11,117 nt of DNA from Hellea sp964472905 (GTDB lineage Bacteria; Pseudomonadota; Alphaproteobacteria; Caulobacterales; Maricaulaceae). Under the pieces are notes generated by a model. The model worked only from the letters and a program-made list of their open reading frames with translations. It made no database searches and had not been told where the DNA came from. The stretch covers positions 1 through 11,117 of the forward strand of contig CAYYMI010000071.1 in NCBI GenBank assembly GCA_964472905.1, in the 5' to 3' direction. Position 1 is the first letter of the stretch, and each line of letters opens with the position of its first letter. Shown here in pieces: positions 1 through 5,878 of the stretch. Both the position numbers and the translations under genes were made by a program.

Positions 1-1
1 C

Positions 2-940
2 TTTAGCCCCGTGCATAAAATGATGCTCGTCGAGATTATCAAAGGCGAGAAGACATCGGATTACGCGATTTCCCGCGCGATAGATTTTGTCACCAAGATA
101 CGCAAAGTTCCGATTGTTGTCGAAGACACGCGCGGCTTCTACGCCAATCGCTGCGTCATGCGTTATATCCAAGAGGGTTACAATATGCTCTCCGAAGGTG
201 TGAAGCCAGCCTTGATTGAAAATGGCGGTAAGATGGCGGGCATGCCCGTGGGTCCTCTTTCGCTACAAGACGAAGTTGCGATTGATCTGGCTTATAAAGT
301 TATGCTGCAAACCAAGCATGATTTGGGCAGCCAATATGTTGAAGGCAAAGGTGATGTTATCATTGATAAAATGTATAATGCCGAGCGCTATGGCCGCAAA
401 AACGGTAAAGGCTTTTATGTCTATGAGGGGCGTGAAAAGCATCTCTGGCCAGAGCTCGGACAATTTGCGCTGAACGGTCTTCAGGACCCACAGCCCAATG
501 TCAAAGATGTCAAAGACCGCCTCCTATATGCTCAAGCGATTGAAGCGGCGCGAACAATGGCAGAAGGCATTATCCATGACCCGCGTGAAGCTGACCTTGG
601 GTCTATCTTTGGCTGGGGCTTCGCGCCTTTCACAGGCGGCGCGATTAGTTTTATTGATACGATTGGAGCGAAGACATTCGTGGTCCGCGCGGATGAATTA
701 TTGGAGGCCTATGGCCCGCAATTCGAAGTGCCTAAACTGCTGCGCGAAATGGCAAAGTCTGGTGAGACATTTTACGGCAAATTTGGCCGTAAAAAAGACG
801 GCGGGACTTACACCAAGTCTGCTCTTACAAAGATGCTAGAAAAAGATGTCGTCGCTCTGGCCATTAAAATGGGCATAGAGGCCTCTGTTGATGATCTTAA
901 AAAAGAGACCATTGATAAAATTTTAGCAAAACAGGCTTGA
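2..940 (+). CDS. 3-hydroxyacyl-CoA dehydrogenase, FadB/FadJ type (C-terminal part, 5' end outside window)
   Basis: The product would oxidise 3-hydroxyacyl-CoA to 3-oxoacyl-CoA with NAD in fatty-acid beta-oxidation. The frame is open from base 2 and reads FSPVHKMMLVEII, matching the end of the NAD-binding domain of FadB/FadJ multifunctional proteins. The GTG at 11 is therefore an internal Val and the gene begins upstream of the window. The first 3HCDH C-terminal domain starts around GFYANRCVMRYIQEG. The second repeat includes DVKDRLLYAQAIEAARTMAE and GWGFAPFTGGAISFID. An N-terminal crotonase domain, as in FadJ, would lie outside the window and cannot be confirmed. After the usual family end near GETFYGKFG there is an extra charged, helix-prone tail of roughly 50 residues. 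The downstream crotonase genes on the same strand support a beta-oxidation role. The choice between FadB and FadJ is uncertain. Confidence 0.93.
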   Translation, partial: FSPVHKMMLVEIIKGEKTSDYAISRAIDFVTKIRKVPIVVEDTRGFYANRCVMRYIQEGYNMLSEGVKPALIENGGKMAGMPVGPLSLQDEVAIDLAYKVMLQTKHDLGSQYVEGKGDVIIDKMYNAERYGRKNGKGFYVYEGREKHLWPELGQFALNGLQDPQPNVKDVKDRLLYAQAIEAARTMAEGIIHDPREADLGSIFGWGFAPFTGGAISFIDTIGAKTFVVRADELLEAYGPQFEVPKLLREMAKSGETFYGKFGRKKDGGTYTKSALTKMLEKDVVALAIKMGIEASVDDLKKETIDKILAKQA

Positions 941-954
941 TTACAAAATGATAT

Positions 955-975
955 CCTTCTCCCCAAAGGAGAAGG
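955..975. repeat. Intergenic hairpin (small palindrome) between dehydrogenase and first crotonase gene
   Basis: CCTTCTCC and GGAGAAGG form a perfect 8-bp stem around a 5-base loop, 15 bases after the dehydrogenase stop. No T-run follows, so it is not a classical intrinsic terminator. It resembles short dispersed palindromes common between genes in alphaproteobacteria and could act in mRNA processing or stability. Whether it is repeated elsewhere in the genome cannot be seen here. Confidence 0.5.
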
Positions 976-997
976 GCTAATTGGAGAGAGAATTAGA

Positions 998-1696
998 ATG
1001 TCAAATGTTACAACAACAATCAAAGATGGCGCGGCTGTCATTGCTATGGATGACGGCAAGGCCAACGCACTGGGCGCGCAAATGTGGGTCGATCTGAACG
1101 CAGCTTTGGATGAGGCCGAAGCGGCTGACGGGATTGTTGTTTTAACGGGTCGAGAGGGCATGATGTCTGGCGGTTTTGACCTCAAAGAAATGGGCAGCGG
1201 TCCTCAAGACGCGCTTGAGCTTACCTCTAAAGGGTCTAAATTTGCACGCCGCCTTATGGCGTTCCCAAGACCTGTTATCATGGCCGCGCCGGGTCACACG
1301 ATTGCCATGGGTGCCTTTCTCGCGCTGGCCTGTGATTATTCCATGATTAAAGACGGCGATTTCAAGGTCGGCCTGAATGAAACCCTCATCGGCATGACTA
1401 TGCATAATTTTGGTATTGAGATGGGACGGTATCATCTCTCCAAAGCCTATTTTAACCGCTGCGTCATTAATGGTGAAATCTTTAGTCCCAAAGGCGCGAT
1501 GCATGCAGGTTATTTCGACCGCGTTGTCCCCGCCGAGCAATGGCCTATGGCTATACCCATGGCCGCGCAAATGTTCGGACAGGTTAATCCCAAAGCCTTC
1601 CGCGAGACCAAATTACGCTCACGTAAAGAGATTTTCGCTATCCTAGACCAAGCGATAGAAGACGATCTCGATCCCGCCAAAGTCCATGCGATGTAA
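998..1696 (+). CDS. Crotonase/enoyl-CoA hydratase family protein
   Basis: This 232-residue crotonase-fold protein probably acts on an acyl-CoA thioester in the cytosol. The first oxyanion-hole segment is SGGFDLKEM (residues 57-65). The second is HTIAMGAFLALACDY (100-114). The first catalytic Glu of classical hydratases (Glu144 in rat mitochondrial hydratase) is replaced by Phe107, while the second (Glu164) appears kept as Glu128 in GLNETLIGMTM. That pattern fits the short crotonase subfamily annotated only as enoyl-CoA hydratase, so true hydratase activity is doubtful and the substrate is unknown. A purine-rich GGAGAGAG lies just before the ATG. The gene follows the dehydrogenase by 57 bases and precedes a second crotonase by 2 bases, which suggests an operon. 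Confidence 0.92.
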   Translation: MSNVTTTIKDGAAVIAMDDGKANALGAQMWVDLNAALDEAEAADGIVVLTGREGMMSGGFDLKEMGSGPQDALELTSKGSKFARRLMAFPRPVIMAAPGHTIAMGAFLALACDYSMIKDGDFKVGLNETLIGMTMHNFGIEMGRYHLSKAYFNRCVINGEIFSPKGAMHAGYFDRVVPAEQWPMAIPMAAQMFGQVNPKAFRETKLRSRKEIFAILDQAIEDDLDPAKVHAM

Positions 1697-1698
1697 TT

Positions 1699-2487
1699 AT
1701 GAATGACCCGTATCAAACGATAGAGTTTAAACAAGACGGTCGGGTTGCCCTTATAACCCTAAACCGCCCCAAAGCTGCTAACGGGCTGAATGAACAACTT
1801 GCCAGCGATTTAAAAAACGCCGCAAAATTTTGCGATACAAACGATGATATTCGCGCCGTCGTGTTAACAGGCAATGGCCGTTTTTTTTGCGCGGGTGGTG
1901 ACATTAAAGAGATGGCCTCACATGGCGATGATGTCGGACCTGCGATTAAACGGCTAGCGGATGATTTACATCTGGCTATTTCTACATTTTCACGCATGGA
2001 AAAACCGATCATAACGGCCCTAAATGGCATGGCTGCTGGGGCGGGGTTTAGTCTCGCAATTGCCAGTGACATTGTTATTGCTTCCGAAGCGGCTGGATTT
2101 ACCATGGCTTATACAAAAGCGGGATTAAGTCCCGATGGTAGCTCTTCTTACTTTTTGCCCCGATTAGTTGGATTAAGACGTGCTCAGGACTTGATGCTCA
2201 CAAACCGTAAGTTATCCGTTCAAGAGGCTTATGAATGGGGGCTTGTGACACGTCTTGTGCCTGCCGATGAGTTGATGATTAGCTCCATGAAATTGGCGCA
2301 TGATTTAGCGTTAGGATCGAAAGGTGCGAATGCTGCCGTAAAAAAACTCTTGCTTACCAGCTTCAATAATTCGCTTGAAACTCAAATGGAAATTGAAGGG
2401 CGAGAAATTTCTACACGCGCGGCTTCCCCCGATGGCCGTGAGGGTATCGCAGCTTTTGTCGAAAAACGCCCGCCTAATTTTTCGTAA
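1699..2487 (+). CDS. Enoyl-CoA hydratase/isomerase, PaaG-like
   Basis: This is a 262-residue crotonase-fold protein. Typical blocks are RVALITLNRPKAANGLN (15-31), the oxyanion-hole segment CAGGDIKEM (64-72) and AGAGFSLAIASDIVIAS (113-129). Neither hydratase glutamate is present; the first position is Ser118. Asp146 in GLSPDGSSSYFLPRLVG aligns with the catalytic Asp of PaaG, the 1,2-epoxyphenylacetyl-CoA isomerase, and related delta3-delta2 enoyl-CoA isomerases. I therefore infer an isomerase-type reaction rather than hydration. No other phenylacetate genes are visible, so a role in that pathway is not supported. The ATG lies 2 bases after the previous stop, and the stop TAA directly abuts the next ATG, so expression is probably coupled. 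No strong ribosome binding site is visible. Confidence 0.92.
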   Translation: MNDPYQTIEFKQDGRVALITLNRPKAANGLNEQLASDLKNAAKFCDTNDDIRAVVLTGNGRFFCAGGDIKEMASHGDDVGPAIKRLADDLHLAISTFSRMEKPIITALNGMAAGAGFSLAIASDIVIASEAAGFTMAYTKAGLSPDGSSSYFLPRLVGLRRAQDLMLTNRKLSVQEAYEWGLVTRLVPADELMISSMKLAHDLALGSKGANAAVKKLLLTSFNNSLETQMEIEGREISTRAASPDGREGIAAFVEKRPPNFS

Positions 2488-3375
2488 ATGAGTAAATCTC
2501 CACCTCCAACCCGCAAATTTTATGACTTGCGTGATGGCCGTATCTCGGCGGTTCATTTTGGAGATATGTCTTCTGCGCCGCGCATCGTTATGCTCAACGC
2601 CAATGGGTTTAATGGGTATAGTTATAAAACGATTTTAGAGCCTTTAGGCGTTCATGCCATTGCGCTGGATATGCGGGGACATGGGATGAGCGAGCTACCA
2701 ACGGATATCAACGCGCTTAAAAATTGGCATATTTTCCGCGATGATATCACAGAGTTTTTCCAGCGCTATATCGACGCCCCTGTGGTGCTAGCCGGCCATA
2801 GTTATGGCGCGGTGACGGGTATTTTGGCGATGCCGCAGATTAAAGATAAGGTGAACGGTTATGTCGGCTTTGACCCTGTGATGATCCCTTGGATTTTTCG
2901 GCAAATATCAAAACTACCGGGCGGTACGTCCTATATGAAAAAACGTATTCCTATTGCGCGTAAGGCAGGCCGCCGTAAATCAAAATTTGAGAGCCATGAG
3001 GCCGCCTTTGAACGTTATAAAAATCGCGGCGCTTTTCGCGGCTTTACCGATGAAGCCTTACGGGACTATCTCAGGGGGGGATTGAAAACGGATAGGGACA
3101 GCGTAAAGCTCGCCTGCGATCCGCTTTGGGAACAAGCCATCTTCGCCGCCCAAGGTCATAATGTATTTACAGCTGCTAAAGCGCTCCCAAGGGATAATGC
3201 TCATATGACCTTTGCGGGTAAGCATGGCGCGGTGAGTTTTAAGTCTGGCCGTCGATATATGGGAAATATTATCGGCCAGGAGAATGTGGTTTATGATAAA
3301 GAGCGTGCCCATATGTTTCCCATGCATGATCCTGATTATGCGGTAAGACGGTTGGGGGAGGTTCTAAGCCGTTAA
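2488..3375 (+). CDS. Alpha/beta hydrolase fold protein
   Basis: This 295-residue protein is probably a cytosolic esterase, thioesterase or related hydrolase of unknown substrate. The nucleophile elbow is AGHSYGAV with Ser105. The strand before it carries the family motif DMRGHGMSELP (61-71). His275 in RAHMFPMHDPD fits the catalytic histidine near the C-terminus. The usual acid site after the seventh strand reads TFAGKHGAVSF (241-251), with Gly where Asp is normal. Asp129 in GYVGFDPV, after the sixth strand, may serve instead, as in some members of the fold. The ATG directly abuts the stop of the PaaG-like gene, so it is probably translationally coupled and part of the acyl-CoA operon. Its 3' end overlaps the leftward thioesterase gene by 12 bases. 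Confidence 0.9.
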   Translation: MSKSPPPTRKFYDLRDGRISAVHFGDMSSAPRIVMLNANGFNGYSYKTILEPLGVHAIALDMRGHGMSELPTDINALKNWHIFRDDITEFFQRYIDAPVVLAGHSYGAVTGILAMPQIKDKVNGYVGFDPVMIPWIFRQISKLPGGTSYMKKRIPIARKAGRRKSKFESHEAAFERYKNRGAFRGFTDEALRDYLRGGLKTDRDSVKLACDPLWEQAIFAAQGHNVFTAAKALPRDNAHMTFAGKHGAVSFKSGRRYMGNIIGQENVVYDKERAHMFPMHDPDYAVRRLGEVLSR

Positions 3376-4287
3376 ACCTGTAATGATATTTTTCTGAAGA
3401 ATGGCAACTTGAGCTTCAGTCGCTTTAATTAATTTGCGCGCTTTTAAATCAAATAAACATCCATCGCCAATCATGGAAAAAATATTTTCGCCTGTCACAA
3501 CATCGGTGATGTTATGGATAAGCGTGCGGGTATAGCTATTGCCGTCAGCGACGCCCGAGTAAAAACGGTAGCCATCCCCGGCTTCGGTGCGGCGATTAAG
3601 GAAGACTTGCGCTTCGAGGAGTGCGCCCGATTTTCCGCTCTTGCGATAATCTGCGTCAAGAAATTCTGGATAACCATCCGTCACATGCGCAACCGTTTCT
3701 GTTGTACGCCCCATGCAGCCTTGTGGCGTCAGGCTTCCGTCTAGGCCCATTTCATGGGATAGAAAAACACCCGTTCCGATAAGCTTTACGCCAAGTTCTA
3801 TTAATTGAGCTTCAGTCGGCGCTTTGGGTTTTGTCTCATATGATAAATTACGCGGCTTAGAGGGTTGAGGCTGCTCAATTATAAAGGGGATAACCGCCTC
3901 GCGTAGCCGCTTGTTCCAAGGAAAGGCGTTTTTTGTGCGCAGCGATATATGCTCAACTGTCTCGACAATCGTGGCGGCCAAACGTTTATCGAAATGATAC
4001 ATCATATGACAAAGCCTGAGCTCAGCCTCCCCAATGTCTAAAAGCCCTGTTTCTATGTAAAGCGGATTATCAGGCCGAGCTTCGGCGAGATATTTAATAT
4101 GGAGATTTTTGACACTGACGGTTGAATAGGCATCAGGTTTAAAGGCTTCAGAGAGGCCTAGCTGTATGAAAAACATTTGCCGCGCTTGATGCACCTTTGT
4201 CATGTAATGGCGCATATTGAGGTGGCCAAGACCGTCACATTCCCACGCGCTACATTCGCCCACCCATGTTTTGACAAAATCCCCCAT
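3364..4287 (-). CDS. Double-hotdog acyl-CoA thioesterase-like protein
   Basis: The 307-residue product appears to contain two hotdog domains in tandem, about residues 5-140 and 155-300. It probably hydrolyses an acyl-CoA thioester in the cytosol. The first domain has the 4HBT-type signature WECDGLGHLNMRHYM (15-29), with Asp18 and Asn24 in the positions expected of the catalytic acid and its partner. The second domain (GVFLSHEMGLDGSLTPQG and following) lacks an obvious copy of that signature and may be structural. The start lies 6 bases after the zur stop with no clear ribosome binding site, so translation probably depends on coupling to zur. The 3' end overlaps the convergent hydrolase by 12 bases. 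A substrate cannot be assigned. Similar domains occur in carnitine/betainyl-CoA thioesterases, but no carnitine genes are visible. Confidence 0.85.
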   Translation of the reverse strand: MGDFVKTWVGECSAWECDGLGHLNMRHYMTKVHQARQMFFIQLGLSEAFKPDAYSTVSVKNLHIKYLAEARPDNPLYIETGLLDIGEAELRLCHMMYHFDKRLAATIVETVEHISLRTKNAFPWNKRLREAVIPFIIEQPQPSKPRNLSYETKPKAPTEAQLIELGVKLIGTGVFLSHEMGLDGSLTPQGCMGRTTETVAHVTDGYPEFLDADYRKSGKSGALLEAQVFLNRRTEAGDGYRFYSGVADGNSYTRTLIHNITDVVTGENIFSMIGDGCLFDLKARKLIKATEAQVAILQKNIITGLTA

Positions 4288-4293
4288 GTAAAG

Positions 4294-4737
4294 TTAGGCT
4301 GCGCATTTCCCGCACGTGCCGTAATGCTCAATCACAGACCGGGCGATCTGAAACCCATCGGGCTTGCAATCACCATGATCATGGGCATGACGCTCTTCGA
4401 CATTGTCGCAATTTTCACAAATGAAGAATTCGGCGAGGTGAGAACCGTGATCATGGTCACAAGCAATAAAGGCATTAAGTGCCTCCACGCGGTGAACAAG
4501 GCCGTGACGCGAGAGAAAGTCAAGGGCGCGGTAAACTGTAGGCGGTTTGGGGGAGCCGAGTTCTGGTTTTAGGCGATCCAGCAAATCATAGGCCTTAATG
4601 GCGTTACCATCTTCGATGATTAATTCAAACACATGAGCCCGTAGCGGAGTAAACCGTTCTCCCATGGCTTCGCATATCTTTCGCGCGGCATCGACGCGGT
4701 CTTTTGTGGATTGATGGTCGTGGTCATGTTCAGTCAT
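4294..4737 (-). CDS. zur: Zinc uptake regulator Zur (Fur family)
   Basis: This 147-residue zinc-sensing repressor would shut off zinc-uptake genes when zinc is plentiful. The winged-helix part contains RFTPLRAHVFELI (28-40) and PPTVYRALDFLSRHGLVHRVE (65-85), very close to E. coli Zur. The structural zinc site is visible as C107-x2-C110 and C142-x2-C145. The sensory site residues align fully with E. coli Zur: His82, Cys93, His100 and Glu115. These matches favour Zur over Fur or PerR. The N-terminus EHDHDH and the segment HAHDHGDC add further possible metal ligands. The gene is first in a two-gene leftward unit with the thioesterase, and divergent from sapC. AGGG 6 bases before the ATG may be its ribosome binding site. 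No canonical Zur box is recognisable nearby. Confidence 0.95.
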   Translation of the reverse strand: MTEHDHDHQSTKDRVDAARKICEAMGERFTPLRAHVFELIIEDGNAIKAYDLLDRLKPELGSPKPPTVYRALDFLSRHGLVHRVEALNAFIACDHDHGSHLAEFFICENCDNVEERHAHDHGDCKPDGFQIARSVIEHYGTCGKCAA

Positions 4738-4776
4738 ACTTGACCCTAACGCTTTGGTAGGACTTCTCCAATAGAA

Positions 4777-4799
4777 ATCTATCGTCCGTAATCATAGAT
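4777..4799. promoter_or_regulatory. Inverted repeat, possible operator between zur and the SapC gene
   Basis: ATCTAT at 4777-4782 and ATAGAT at 4794-4799 form a perfect 6-bp dyad with an 11-base spacer, spanning 23 bases in the divergent intergenic region. Its length and position, about 40 bases upstream of the zur start, suit a dimeric repressor site. It does not match the Zur consensus I know, so the binding protein is unknown. It could also be chance. Confidence 0.3.
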
Positions 4800-4856
4800 G
4801 AATGACGACTTGAAAGCTGTTGTTAAATTCGTTACAGGGCGCGCAGATTACTAAAC

Positions 4857-4869
4857 CCCTATTTTAGGG
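4857..4869. promoter_or_regulatory. Short inverted repeat upstream of the SapC ribosome binding site
   Basis: CCCTA-TTT-TAGGG is a perfect 5-bp palindrome with a 3-base centre, also readable as AACCC/GGGTT at 4854-4871. It ends 11 bases before the GAGG ribosome binding site at 4881-4884. It could be an operator or a leader hairpin affecting translation. There is no experimental or family evidence for either. Confidence 0.3.
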
Positions 4870-4890
4870 TTATATTGAAAGAGGACCATC

Positions 4891-5733
4891 ATGGCCGAAG
4901 AAAAAGCTCAAGTTGCCGTTAGCGGTAATGTTATGTTTTACCAAAACCCGCAGCCCTTATCACAAGATAAGCATTCCAAGCACGGCGTTAAGCAGGTTGA
5001 GAAACCCTTTGCATTCATGGAAGATCAGCATTTTCTTCCTCTTACAGCGCCAGAATTTGGCGCTGCGGCAGCGTCATACCCTGTTATTTTTGCCGGTGAG
5101 GAGCGTACAGCTTTGGCTGTTATGGGTATTCGGTCGGGTGAGAACCTCTTTGTAACTGAAGGCCAATTTGAACAAGATTTCTACATGCCGGCTTTTGCGC
5201 GCCGTTATCCTTTCGTACTTGCCTCTGACCAACCAAATGATCGCTTTGTGGTTTGTGTGGACGAATCCGCGGAATGTGTGACAGATAAAGGGCCTCAGCA
5301 AAAGTTTTTTGATGGCGGTAATACATCTGCTTTCACACAAGAAGCTTTCCAATTTCTGCAAAATTTCGAGCGTGACCGTCAAGCCACACAACAGATGATT
5401 ACGACATTTAAAGAGCTTGATCTTTTTGAACAAAAAGAAATGAATTTCCAAGGTCAAAACCCAGATGGGTCACCTGCTGAACGTCAAAAAATTGCCGATT
5501 ATTTCGCTATTACTGAAGAGCGGTTGAAAGGGCTTGATACCGCTAAGCTTAAAGAGTTCAATGATAATGGTTATCTGGCGGTTGCTCATGCCCATATGGT
5601 TTCATTGGGGAATTGGCAGCGCCTTGTGAATATGACGTTGCGCCGCTCAGCGCCTACGCCAGAACCTGCTAAAAAGAAGGCGCCTGCTAAAAAGACAGCT
5701 AAAAAGAAAACGTCTCTGAAAAAGAAAAACTAG
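4891..5733 (+). CDS. SapC family protein with lysine-rich C-terminal tail
   Basis: This 280-residue protein matches the SapC family (PF07277), named after a Campylobacter S-layer locus but of poorly defined function and frequent in alphaproteobacteria. Typical blocks are ASYPVIFAG (61-69), LAVMGIRSGENLFVTEGQFE (75-94), MPAFARRYPFVLA (99-111) and DRFVVCVDESAECV (117-130). No signal peptide or membrane segment is evident. The last ~28 residues (253-280) form a low-complexity basic tail with repeated PAKKKAP/PAKKTAKKK units, like tails of histone H1-type and other nucleic-acid-associated bacterial proteins. It may bind polyanions such as DNA, RNA or surface polysaccharide; this is inference. The ATG is supported by GAGG 6 bases upstream. 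The gene is monocistronic: divergent from zur and closed by a strong terminator. Confidence 0.9.
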   Translation: MAEEKAQVAVSGNVMFYQNPQPLSQDKHSKHGVKQVEKPFAFMEDQHFLPLTAPEFGAAAASYPVIFAGEERTALAVMGIRSGENLFVTEGQFEQDFYMPAFARRYPFVLASDQPNDRFVVCVDESAECVTDKGPQQKFFDGGNTSAFTQEAFQFLQNFERDRQATQQMITTFKELDLFEQKEMNFQGQNPDGSPAERQKIADYFAITEERLKGLDTAKLKEFNDNGYLAVAHAHMVSLGNWQRLVNMTLRRSAPTPEPAKKKAPAKKTAKKKTSLKKKN

Positions 5734-5758
5734 TAAGCTCCTAGTACAAATTTGAATG

Positions 5759-5784
5759 AACCCAGCTCTTAGCTGGGTTTTTTT
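5759..5784 (+). terminator. Intrinsic terminator after the SapC gene
   Basis: AACCCAGCT and AGCTGGGTT form a 9-bp stem with a CTT loop, followed by a run of seven T that overlaps the stem end. It lies 25 bases after the SapC stop and shows the classic factor-independent form in the rightward direction. Confidence 0.93.
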
Positions 5785-5878
5785 ATGACGTTAGAACGAT
5801 ATCGCGCTTGTTTCAATTTCCTGTGAGAGCCGCAAATCGATATTAGATTTGTTATCATTCATGGCTTATAGCGAGATC

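Noticed and set aside
808..1570. Two overlapping minus-strand open frames of 125 and 142 residues opposite the dehydrogenase end and first crotonase
   Set aside because: They lie antisense to strongly recognised genes and have no recognisable motifs.
4368..4390. Palindromic ATGATCAT near the 3' part of zur
   Set aside because: It lies inside coding sequence for the His/Asp-rich segment of Zur and is explained by His and Asp codons.
4177..4572. 131-residue + strand open frame opposite zur and the thioesterase
   Set aside because: It spans the junction of two well-supported minus-strand genes, shows no family motif, and its composition (many Met, His and Cys) reflects the antisense of His-rich Zur.
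4798..4854. 18-residue frame in the zur-SapC intergenic region, considered as a leader peptide
   Set aside because: No ribosome binding site precedes its ATG, there are no runs of regulatory codons, and no terminator/antiterminator arrangement follows.
4738..4890. Canonical Zur box in the zur-SapC region
   Set aside because: I found no stretch resembling the AT-rich GTTATA-type dyad known from Zur sites; only the unrelated dyads reported.
5849..5878. Upstream TTG and ATG starts for the DsbD-type gene
   Set aside because: Neither has a ribosome binding site, and both lengthen the signal peptide with a non-standard acidic residue. They are not excluded.
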